NCBI GenBank assembly: GCA_019308645.1
Contig: JAFDHR010000044.1
Coordinates: 1 to 13,670 of the forward strand
Source: Deltaproteobacteria bacterium
GTDB lineage: Bacteria > Desulfobacterota > DSM-4660 > Desulfatiglandales > B25-G16
DNA length: 13,670 bases
Reading direction: 5' to 3'
Under the pieces are notes generated by a model, which worked only from the letters and a program-made list of their open reading frames with translations, did not search any database and was not told where the DNA came from. This document shows, piece by piece, positions 7,234 through 13,487 of this stretch. Each line of letters opens with the position of its first letter. Position 1 is the first letter of the stretch. The position numbers and the translations under genes are program-made.

Positions 7234-8010
7234 TCACCTCCCTTTAAACGTGGGTTCTCTTTTTTCAATGAATGCCATCATACCCTCCTTGGCATCTTCA
7301 GTGGAAATGACCTTTCCTAAAGCCTCGCACAGATAATCAACTGCACTTTCAAAGAGCATAGTGTCTATGGCACGAAATGCCTCTTTGCCAATACGGACCC
7401 CAATCGGACTTTTCAACGTCAAGATCTTCAAGGTCTTTTGAACCTCATCATCCAGGCAATTTGGTTCCACAGAACGGGTTATGAGTCCTATATTTTCTGC
7501 CTCAGGAGCCAGGACCTTGCGGCCTGTGAGAACCATGTCCATTAACTTTTTCCTGTTCACGTTTCTAAAAAGGAGCACACCTACCATCATAGGGAAAACC
7601 CCTACATTAACCTCCGGAGTACAAAAAAATACATCATTCCGGGCAATAACGATATCACACGAGAGCATCACCCCTATGCCACCTGCAAGGCATGGTCCAT
7701 TGACCCGAGCAACCAAGGGTTTTCCACATCGGGCCATCTTTTTGAGAAGTTCGGCATAATTCCTCGCACCGGAGGAACTATCTTCCATGTTCCCACCCAA
7801 AGTAGTAACCAGATCCGCACCTGAGCAAAAGGCCTTTTCTCCTGCACCTGTTATACAGACAGCACATACTGCCTCATCCTGCTCAACCCTATCTAAGTAC
7901 TCCAGGAAGGCAGTTATCATATCCTGACTGATAGCATTTCTCTTTTCCTCGCGATTGATTGTAAGAAAGGCTACATGTTCCTTCACCTCATAAAGAAGCT
8001 CTTTACTCAT
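7234..8010 (-). CDS. Crotonase-family hydratase, 3-methylglutaconyl-CoA hydratase-like
   Basis: This 258-residue crotonase has the oxyanion-hole segments FCSGADL (61-67) and NGPCLAGGIG (104-113). Of the two catalytic glutamates of classical enoyl-CoA hydratase, the second is kept (E133 in TPEV) and the first is Gly (G113). From memory, LiuC-like 3-methylglutaconyl-CoA hydratases of leucine and terpene pathways also lack the first Glu; an isomerase is possible. The neighbouring methylcrotonyl-type carboxylase favours the hydratase reading. ATG 8010 was chosen over an ATG at 8049: it has GGAGG nine bases upstream and overlaps the biotinyl-protein gene by 8 bp (ATGAGTAA arrangement), implying coupled translation, whereas the longer version adds a basic, unfamily-like stretch (WWRSRRRQ). 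It is followed 9 bp later by BKACE. Confidence 0.87.
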   Translation of the reverse strand: MSKELLYEVKEHVAFLTINREEKRNAISQDMITAFLEYLDRVEQDEAVCAVCITGAGEKAFCSGADLVTTLGGNMEDSSSGARNYAELLKKMARCGKPLVARVNGPCLAGGIGVMLSCDIVIARNDVFFCTPEVNVGVFPMMVGVLLFRNVNRKKLMDMVLTGRKVLAPEAENIGLITRSVEPNCLDDEVQKTLKILTLKSPIGVRIGKEAFRAIDTMLFESAVDYLCEALGKVISTEDAKEGMMAFIEKREPTFKGR

Positions 8011-8524
8011 TTTCAGTTGCCTCCTCCTCGATCTCCACCAAGATATCACCAGGAGCCACCTTTGCGTCTATTGATGTGTATATCCTTTTTATTGTGCCAT
8101 CAGAGGGGGCCACAAGAGTAGTTTGCATCTTCATTGCACTTACCACGACTAAGCCCTGGCCACGTTTCACGCGCTCACCTTCCTTGACCATGATCCTAAG
8201 GACTACCGATGGCATAGGGGGCGTTACTTCTCCCAGGGTTTCTTCCGGGCCTCTGCGTCTTGCCCGGCGTGCAGGTAATTGGTCCGCATCCTGGACAAAA
8301 AAGGTACGGCCGTTCACAAAGATGTGCTTCCCTTGATCTCCTGTGGCAACAAACACTTCTGTAGATTTTCCATTCATGACCAGGTGAAAACACCTATCCA
8401 CAACACTCTGGTAGTGAACATGATATTCCTTTCCCTTTATGATAGCCTGAACAGTATGTTCGCTGTCAGAATGAGAGACATCCACATCAACTATCTCTTC
8501 TAAGATTTTAAGGCGATACTTCAT
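8003..8524 (-). CDS. Biotin carboxyl carrier protein with BT-like N-terminal region (split carboxylase alpha C-half)
   Basis: This 173-residue protein carries the biotin of an acyl-CoA carboxylase. The C-terminal biotinyl domain (about 100-168) has PPMPSVV, then VSAMKMQ with the lysine to be biotinylated at K132, and a mirrored second half (GTIKRIY, GDILVEIE). The motif is SAMKM rather than the common EAMKM. The first 80 or so residues are beta-strand-like and resemble the BT region that, in one-piece alpha subunits of propionyl- and methylcrotonyl-CoA carboxylases, joins biotin carboxylase to the carboxyltransferase. An Arg-rich linker (PARRARRRG, 84-92) connects the two parts. The biotin carboxylase gene lies 265 bp upstream and the crotonase overlaps the 3' end by 8 bp. 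The ribosome site before the ATG is weak (GAG). Confidence 0.9.
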   Translation of the reverse strand: MKYRLKILEEIVDVDVSHSDSEHTVQAIIKGKEYHVHYQSVVDRCFHLVMNGKSTEVFVATGDQGKHIFVNGRTFFVQDADQLPARRARRRGPEETLGEVTPPMPSVVLRIMVKEGERVKRGQGLVVVSAMKMQTTLVAPSDGTIKRIYTSIDAKVAPGDILVEIEEEATENE

Positions 8525-8595
8525 GTTAGCATCTCGAAATTTTTATAATTAGACGAAAATATTAGTAATACAACTCTTGAATGAGAGCAATCCTA

Positions 8596-8720
8596 AGTGA
8601 GCTAAAGTGCCTAAAGTGCCTAAATTGAACTAAAGTTAAGGATGAAAAAATCTTTAGTAATGTATTATCTTCCATAAACTTTAGGCATTTTAATTTACTT
8701 TAGATCACTTTAGGCATTTA
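8596..8720. repeat. MITE-like imperfect inverted repeat of iterated CTAAAGTG units
   Basis: The left arm (8596-8637) has tandem CTAAAGTGC CTAAAGTGC CTAAATTGA CTAAAGTT, and the right arm (8676-8720) has the complementary iterations ACTTTAGGC, ACTTTAG and ACTTTAGGC. The arms are about 40 bases each, imperfectly matched, around a 38-base centre. The structure fills the 265-bp gap between the biotin carboxylase and biotinyl-protein genes, which otherwise contains no gene. It has no coding capacity. I recall similar repeats in Desulfobacterota genomes but cannot verify that here. Confidence 0.65.
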
Positions 8721-8789
8721 TAAGCTACCACTATGTTTCCATTTTCCCATTGCATCGTTACTGAACCATGGGAGCAGAGGGGAGCTAAG

Positions 8790-10280
8790 TTATATCCTCC
8801 ATTCCCCAAGTGTCTCCCAGGGTGTGGGCCGGCCTTTTTCGCTCACTGTAGCTGAGGGTCTTCCATGGGAGGTCATCTCTTCAACCACATACGCGATCAT
8901 TGCCACATCCTCATCGGCCTTACTCTGGCTCCAGCTTTCAAAGTGACGATCTATAAAACCGGTGTGTGTATTTCCCCTTGCAAACTCTGGGGAGCTAAGT
9001 ACATCGATCAGAAATGGGATTGTGGTGCGAATCCCTAAAATCACATAGTTTTTAAGGGCACGGATCATACGCTGGCGGACCGCTTCCCTCGTCCCAGCTG
9101 TAGCAATGAGCTTGCTGAGGATAGGGTCATATTCCATAGGAACCTCAAATCCCTCATAAATACCACTATCATTTCTAATACCAGGCCCACAAGGCTCCCT
9201 ATAGAGGGCAACAGTCCCCGGAGAAGGGAAAAAATTGGCCTTTGGATCTTCAGCATAGATACGACACTCAATGGCATGTCCACGTTGAGTAATATCTTCC
9301 TGTGTAAAGTTCAAATGGTTACCAGCTGCTATCTCAAGCTGCTGCCGTACAAGATCAATACCGGTGGTCAACTCTGTGATTGGATGCTCCACCTGAAGGC
9401 GAGCGTTTACCTCAAGAAAATAAAATTGTCCTGACTGATCCAGTAAAAACTCGACGGTTCCAGCGTTGGTGTATCCTGATGCCTTGATTGCTGAAACAGC
9501 CACCTTTCCCATTTCGTTGCGAAGTGTGGGTGTCATGGCTGGAGAGGGAGTTTCTTCGATAATTTTCTGGTATCTACGTTGGATTGAACATTCCCTTTCA
9601 AACAGATGCACCACATTTCCATGATGATCAGCTAACATTTGGAATTCCACGTGGCGAGGGGCTTCCATGTGCTTTTCAAGATAGATAGAGCCATCTCCAA
9701 AGGCCTTCTCCGCTTCACTCATGGCAGAGATACAGGATTCTTCCATTGTCTCTGGGTGTAAAACAATTCGCATCCCTTTACCGCCACCGCCAGCAACGGC
9801 CTTGACCATAACTGGATAGCCAATTCGCTCAGCTTCCTGGCGCAAGAGGGCTTGGTTGTGTGACGCCTCCAGCATACCTGGAATTACTGGAACATCGGCA
9901 GATTCCATGATCCGACGAGCCGAGGTCTTGTTTCCCAAATTCCTGAGAACAGAGGACGTGGGGCCAATGAAGGTTATCCCTGCTGTTTCGCACGATTCCG
10001 CAAACCCAGAATTTTCAGCCAGGAATCCGTAACCAGGATGAATAGCTTCAGCACCAGTGCCTTTGGCTACAGCAATGATACGTTCGATATTAAGATAGCT
10101 CTTAGACGGTTCTGATTCTCCCAGTAAGACAGCTTCATCCGCTTCTAAGACATGTGCCGCAGCAGCATCTACCTCTGAATACACCGCCACTGTGTGAATT
10201 CCCATTTCCCGGCACGTTCTGATAATTCTAACGGCTATTTCCCCTCTATTGGCAATTACTATTTTCTTGAACATGGTCAT
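8790..10280 (-). CDS. Biotin carboxylase subunit of an acyl-CoA carboxylase (alpha N-half)
   Basis: This ATP-grasp enzyme carboxylates the biotin of the carrier protein using bicarbonate and ATP. It has 496 residues, longer than the about 450 of AccC. Motifs are KIVIANRGEIAVRI (6-19), the Gly-rich ATP loop AGGGGKGM (163-170), RRYQKIIEETPSP (235-247) with the bicarbonate-side Lys, and EVNARLQVEHPITE (290-303) with the catalytic Glu/Asn/Arg set. The extra C-terminal 50 residues end in PWETLGEWRI, which resembles the linker (PW...GWR) that leads into the BT domain of one-piece methylcrotonyl-CoA carboxylase alpha subunits. The protein stops just there and the BT plus biotinyl parts are in the next gene. 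Start ATG 10280 is taken; an ATG two codons later is equally possible, and neither has a clear ribosome site. Confidence 0.93.
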   Translation of the reverse strand: MTMFKKIVIANRGEIAVRIIRTCREMGIHTVAVYSEVDAAAAHVLEADEAVLLGESEPSKSYLNIERIIAVAKGTGAEAIHPGYGFLAENSGFAESCETAGITFIGPTSSVLRNLGNKTSARRIMESADVPVIPGMLEASHNQALLRQEAERIGYPVMVKAVAGGGGKGMRIVLHPETMEESCISAMSEAEKAFGDGSIYLEKHMEAPRHVEFQMLADHHGNVVHLFERECSIQRRYQKIIEETPSPAMTPTLRNEMGKVAVSAIKASGYTNAGTVEFLLDQSGQFYFLEVNARLQVEHPITELTTGIDLVRQQLEIAAGNHLNFTQEDITQRGHAIECRIYAEDPKANFFPSPGTVALYREPCGPGIRNDSGIYEGFEVPMEYDPILSKLIATAGTREAVRQRMIRALKNYVILGIRTTIPFLIDVLSSPEFARGNTHTGFIDRHFESWSQSKADEDVAMIAYVVEEMTSHGRPSATVSEKGRPTPWETLGEWRI

Positions 10281-10386
10281 ATGCTAGTATCAGCTCAATA
10301 TTTATGGGAAGCGCAGTGGCTCCGGCGCCCTCCCGACAGTCGCGTCAGAAAAACCCTCCTACCCCTGGATATCGAGCTGTTACTTA

Positions 10387-10406
10387 CCTTCTGCCTTATG
10401 CCTTCT
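10387..10406. repeat. Short tandem CCTTCTGCCTTATG repeat at the carboxyltransferase stop
   Basis: The sequence CCTTCTGCCTTATGCCTTCT iterates a CCTT(C/A)TGCCT unit and runs up to the stop codon of the carboxyltransferase gene. It belongs to the 125-bp gap (10281-10405) before the biotin carboxylase gene, in which I see no gene and no clear ribosome site. Runs of this style (GCCTTATGCCTTCTGCC) are, from memory, common intergenic repeats in related bacteria. It is a weak call because only one short copy is present. Confidence 0.35.
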
Positions 10407-11998
10407 CACATTCTAAACGTTCCGTATCCATACACATCATCCCTCAGTGGCGCATTCAACGCCGCCGATATAGCCAACCCGAGTACATCTCTTGTCTTGG
10501 CTGGATCAAGGATTCCGTCATCCCACATGTTGGCTGTGGAATAGTACGCATTCCCCTCCCGTTCAGCCGAGGTAATAATCGGCTCCTTGATTTGACTCAC
10601 CAATTCTTCGGAAAGTGGCGGTTTTCCTTCTCTGGCCAGCTGATCATTTTTTACTGTCACCATGACGCCAGCTGCCTGCTCGGCCCCCATCACACCGATC
10701 TGGGAATTGGGCCACATCCACAAAAAGCGAGGCGAATAAGCCCGGCCACACATACCATAATTGCCCGCGCCAAAGGAGGCCCCAATAATCACAGTGAATT
10801 TGGGGATAGTAGCAGTAGCCACAGCATTAACCATTTTATGGCCATCCTTTGTGATTCCCCCCCGTTCGTACTCCTTCCCAATAATGTAGCCTGTGATATT
10901 CTGGAGAAATACAAGGGGCGTTCTCCGTTTATCGCATAGCTGGATGAATTGGGTTGCCTTAAGGGAACTCTCAGATATACCTACTGGATAACCGTGGATA
11001 AAGGCCCAGCCACAAACCAGAGTGGGGCCGTAATTTTCCTTGAATTCCAGAAATTCGCTTCCATCTACCATTCGGGCGATGACTTCACGGACGTCGTAGG
11101 CAATGTTGAGGCTCCTGGGGACAAGGCCGTAAATCTCTTTGGGGTCATAAACAGGGGGTTTTGGCTCACGGAGTCCGATATCTGGCTTTTGGGGAGGTGG
11201 GAGGTTTTTGACTATCTGGTGGATGATATCGATACAGTGGTTATCATCTTCAGCAAAATAGTCAGAAACACCTGACTCCCTGCAATGAACATTGGCCCCG
11301 CCAAGTTCATCGGCCGTAACTTCCTCACCTGTAGCAGCAAGGACAAGGGGTGGTCCACCCAGGAAAATGGCCCCGGTGCCCTTTACATGAACCACCTCGT
11401 CGCTCATGGCTGGTATATAAGCTGCGCCTGCTGTACATAAACCCATCACCCCACAGATCTGAGGAATTCCCATCTTGGATAGTAAGGCCTGGTTATAAAA
11501 TATGCGACCACCATCATCCGCATCCGGAAAGATCTCTGACTGGAGGGGTAAATAGGCTCCACCGGAGTCTACCAGATAGATAATGGGCAGGCGATTTTCC
11601 ATAGCGATAGTCTGTATTCTAATTCCTTTTTTGACTCCCATGGGATATATTGTTCCACCCTTTATCATGGAATCATTTGCATGGACGATGACCTCACGGC
11701 CTTCAACAATACCGATTCCGGCAACGACTCCTGCCCCGTGAACCTTCTTATCATATAAACCTTTAGCGGCCAGTGGTGCTATCTCCATAAAGGGCGTATT
11801 CCTATCAAACAAGAGCTCCAGACGCGCACGGACAGAGAGCTTATTTTGCTGGGCAAGTCTGGCGCGCGCCTTTTCCGAGCGGTCTTCCTGCGCTATTTCC
11901 AGCTCTTTTCTTAAATCCGTTACCATGGCATCCATGGCCTGGTAGTTCTCCCTGTATTCCTCACTGGATGTATCTACTTTTGTTTCAATGATTTCCAT
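10406..11998 (-). CDS. Carboxyltransferase (beta) subunit, methylcrotonyl/geranyl-CoA carboxylase type
   Basis: This subunit transfers the carboxyl group from carboxybiotin to an acyl-CoA. At 530 residues it has the length and layout of methylcrotonyl-CoA carboxylase beta: SEEYRENYQAMDAMVTDLR (12-30), MEIAPLAAKGLYD (71-83), the acyl-CoA site DSGGAYLPLQSEIFPDADD (144-162), GLCTAGAAYIPAMSDE (186-201) forming one oxyanion hole, and GASFGAGNYGMCGRAY in the C-terminal half forming the other. The FPD after GGAYLPLQ and the PAMSDE context fit the methylcrotonyl/geranyl branch better than the propionyl- or acetyl-CoA branches. By eye I cannot separate methylcrotonyl from geranyl specificity. The ATG has GAGGA seven to eight bases upstream. 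It is first of the carboxylase genes, after a 345-bp repeat-bearing gap. Confidence 0.92.
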   Translation of the reverse strand: MEIIETKVDTSSEEYRENYQAMDAMVTDLRKELEIAQEDRSEKARARLAQQNKLSVRARLELLFDRNTPFMEIAPLAAKGLYDKKVHGAGVVAGIGIVEGREVIVHANDSMIKGGTIYPMGVKKGIRIQTIAMENRLPIIYLVDSGGAYLPLQSEIFPDADDGGRIFYNQALLSKMGIPQICGVMGLCTAGAAYIPAMSDEVVHVKGTGAIFLGGPPLVLAATGEEVTADELGGANVHCRESGVSDYFAEDDNHCIDIIHQIVKNLPPPQKPDIGLREPKPPVYDPKEIYGLVPRSLNIAYDVREVIARMVDGSEFLEFKENYGPTLVCGWAFIHGYPVGISESSLKATQFIQLCDKRRTPLVFLQNITGYIIGKEYERGGITKDGHKMVNAVATATIPKFTVIIGASFGAGNYGMCGRAYSPRFLWMWPNSQIGVMGAEQAAGVMVTVKNDQLAREGKPPLSEELVSQIKEPIITSAEREGNAYYSTANMWDDGILDPAKTRDVLGLAISAALNAPLRDDVYGYGTFRM

Positions 11999-12050
11999 GG
12001 TAATTCCTCTCTCATCGCCCGCTTTACTTTAGACGCGAAAGACACTGAGT

Positions 12051-12135
12051 GAATAACCCCGCCCACAGGGCGGGGCATCAACACCAAGTCCCTGAAGAGG
12101 GAGCCATTCATCCCCGTGCACAGCACGGGGTATTC
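12051..12135. repeat. REP-like hairpin pair in inverted orientation (BIME-like)
   Basis: Two perfect 8-bp GC hairpins share one plan. CCCCGCCC-ACA-GGGCGGGG (12057-12075) is preceded by GAATAA, and CCCCGTGC-ACA-GCACGGGG (12112-12130) is followed by TATTC, so on its own strand it is also preceded by GAATA. The two units thus face opposite directions. Between them is a third small hairpin, TCCCT-GAAG-AGGGA (12089-12102). Paired inverted palindromes with a fixed short 5' tag are the layout of REP/BIME elements mobilised by REP-associated tyrosine transposases (IS200/IS605 relatives). No such transposase is in the window. Confidence 0.7.
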
Positions 12136-12159
12136 TGGCAAAATTGCATAAATTAATTA

Positions 12160-12263
12160 GGACGCAGATTTCCGCCGATACTCGCAGATAACTATTTTGA
12201 AATATTTAAAATCTTGACAACCTGCCCGCCATCCGGCAGGCGTGTCTGCGTTTATCTGCGTCC
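12160..12263. repeat. MITE-like element with 9-bp terminal inverted repeats
   Basis: The ends GGACGCAGA (12160-12168) and TCTGCGTCC (12255-12263) are perfect inverted repeats. A second pair is nested, CGCAGATAA (12183-12191) against TTATCTGCG (12252-12260). Inside is a further hairpin, CCTGCC-(8)-GGCAGG (12221-12240). The element has no coding capacity. Its iterated ATCTGCGT unit resembles intergenic repeats that I recall as abundant in Desulfobacterota and neighbouring phyla; copy number here cannot be judged. Confidence 0.65.
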
Positions 12264-12343
12264 AAAAAGGAAATTCCTTCTATACTGTCAAGGTATTCTC
12301 TCAGTGCTCTCTGCGAATCTGCAGTGAAGGTTTTCTCTGCTAT

Positions 12344-13474
12344 TTAGTCCATCTTTAGTATGCCGTCTGCGATCTTCATGCGGGATATCTCTGTAGAGGT
12401 GCCGGTAATCTGAAGATATTTAGCATTGCGATAGCCCTCTTCAGCAGGATTTCTTCCTATATAGCCATGTCCACCCAGAATCTGCAGGGCTTGACTCGCT
12501 ATTTCTTCGGCCGATTCTGCGCAAAAGACCTTGGCACAATATGCAACCACACTGGTTTCTCTGTCTTCGGTTTGAGCCATCCATGCAGCCCTATAGGCCA
12601 GCAATTGTGCTGTTTGTAAAAGAGTCAGCATCTCCGCCAGTTTGAAACCTACTTCCTGATATGCAATAATCGGCTTGCCCCCGCTTGTATGGTTTTTGGC
12701 GTAACTCAAAGCAGTCTTATAACAGCCGTGCATCAATCCCAGGCTTCCCGCTGTGAGAATTTGATCTTCCCAGGTACGTATGGTCTTAAGAGACCCTTCC
12801 CCATCAAAGGGACCGATTACATACTTTGAGGGAGCAGGACAATTCTCTAATGAGATAGCGGAGATAGCCGTCCCATTGTATCCCAGGGTAGGGAGTCTTT
12901 GACCAATGGAAAGGCCTTCACTGCCTTTTTTGATCAGGAAAAAAACAATATTTTCTTTCACCTTTCCTGCAACGGCAATCCAGTCGGCAATCGGGGCATT
13001 TACTACGTGATTTTTCTCTCCATTGACTAAAAAACCGTCACCAACTTGAACTCCAGCAGTACTCAAAGGGTTGTTCTCAATATTCATGCCTCCCTCGGAG
13101 AGGGCCACGGCTCCAATAAGCCTTCCCTCTTTTAAGCCAGGGAGGAATTTGCGCTTCTGGTCAGCAGTGCCATAAACAGCTATCAGACGTCCAAAGATCC
13201 TTGCATTTACTTCTACTGATAAGAAGAGAGACGGAGAGATCGTAGCCAGGCTTTCCTGGGCTGCCACCAGACCCACAGTGTCTTTTCCGTTTTCAAGCCC
13301 AAGTGTTAGGTAGCCTACCTGTCCCAAGGTCTTCAGATACTTTGAGACTACAATGCGAATCACGTCATCATCCCCACTTTCCAGTTTTGCAAAACTGGCC
13401 TCAGAATCGGTATCAAATACACCTTTAACCTTCTCGCAAAAATCCCTTTCCGTTTTTCTAAAATCGAAATCCAT
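12344..13474 (-). CDS. Divergent acyl-CoA dehydrogenase family protein
   Basis: This is a 376-residue, full-length member of the acyl-CoA dehydrogenase family with several degenerate motifs. The usual TEPxAGSD reads ALSEGGMNIE (124-133), the FAD-contacting RxxFG reads HTSGG (262-266), and the C-terminal signature reads GGHGYIGRNPAEEGYRNAK (334-352) with ITGTSTEI (356-363). A Glu at the isovaleryl/long-chain catalytic position may remain: E236 in TWEDQILTAGSLGLM aligns with the ERL helix. The gene starts 13 bp after the stop of another dehydrogenase, with AAGGA as ribosome site overlapping that stop. Close pairs with one degenerate member form heterotetramers in actinobacterial steroid and fatty-acid catabolism, and the same may hold here. 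Independent function is equally possible. Confidence 0.85.
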   Translation of the reverse strand: MDFDFRKTERDFCEKVKGVFDTDSEASFAKLESGDDDVIRIVVSKYLKTLGQVGYLTLGLENGKDTVGLVAAQESLATISPSLFLSVEVNARIFGRLIAVYGTADQKRKFLPGLKEGRLIGAVALSEGGMNIENNPLSTAGVQVGDGFLVNGEKNHVVNAPIADWIAVAGKVKENIVFFLIKKGSEGLSIGQRLPTLGYNGTAISAISLENCPAPSKYVIGPFDGEGSLKTIRTWEDQILTAGSLGLMHGCYKTALSYAKNHTSGGKPIIAYQEVGFKLAEMLTLLQTAQLLAYRAAWMAQTEDRETSVVAYCAKVFCAESAEEIASQALQILGGHGYIGRNPAEEGYRNAKYLQITGTSTEISRMKIADGILKMD

Positions 13475-13487
13475 TTTTTTGTGTCCT

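Larger units (their letters stand above)
11999..12343. other. 345-bp gap occupied by two repeat structures
   Basis: No gene is supported. From high to low coordinate it holds about 80 bp of unassigned sequence (12264-12343) next to the dehydrogenase stop, a 104-bp inverted-repeat element (12160-12263), a pair of GC-rich hairpins (12051-12135), and the leader of the carboxyltransferase gene with its ribosome site. I could not find a convincing promoter: TTGACA on the minus strand near 12290 lacks a -10 box at normal spacing. Confidence 0.5.

Noticed and set aside
10304..10939. Plus-strand ORF of 211 codons opposite the carboxyltransferase gene
   Set aside because: It is the antisense shadow of a highly conserved carboxyltransferase coding region and shows no domain of its own.
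12130..12147. TGGCA...TTGCA near the hairpin pair, considered as a sigma54 site
   Set aside because: The GG-to-GC spacing is seven bases instead of ten, so it does not fit the -24/-12 pattern.
12045..12263. Possible CRISPR array in the repeat-rich gap
   Set aside because: The repeats are palindromic and inverted rather than direct, differ from each other, and have no regular spacers; no cas genes are nearby.
12267..12279. Small palindrome AAGGAAATTCCTT after the divergent dehydrogenase gene, considered as a terminator
   Set aside because: The usable stem is only four or five pairs with few GC pairs, too weak for an intrinsic terminator despite the short T run on the minus strand.
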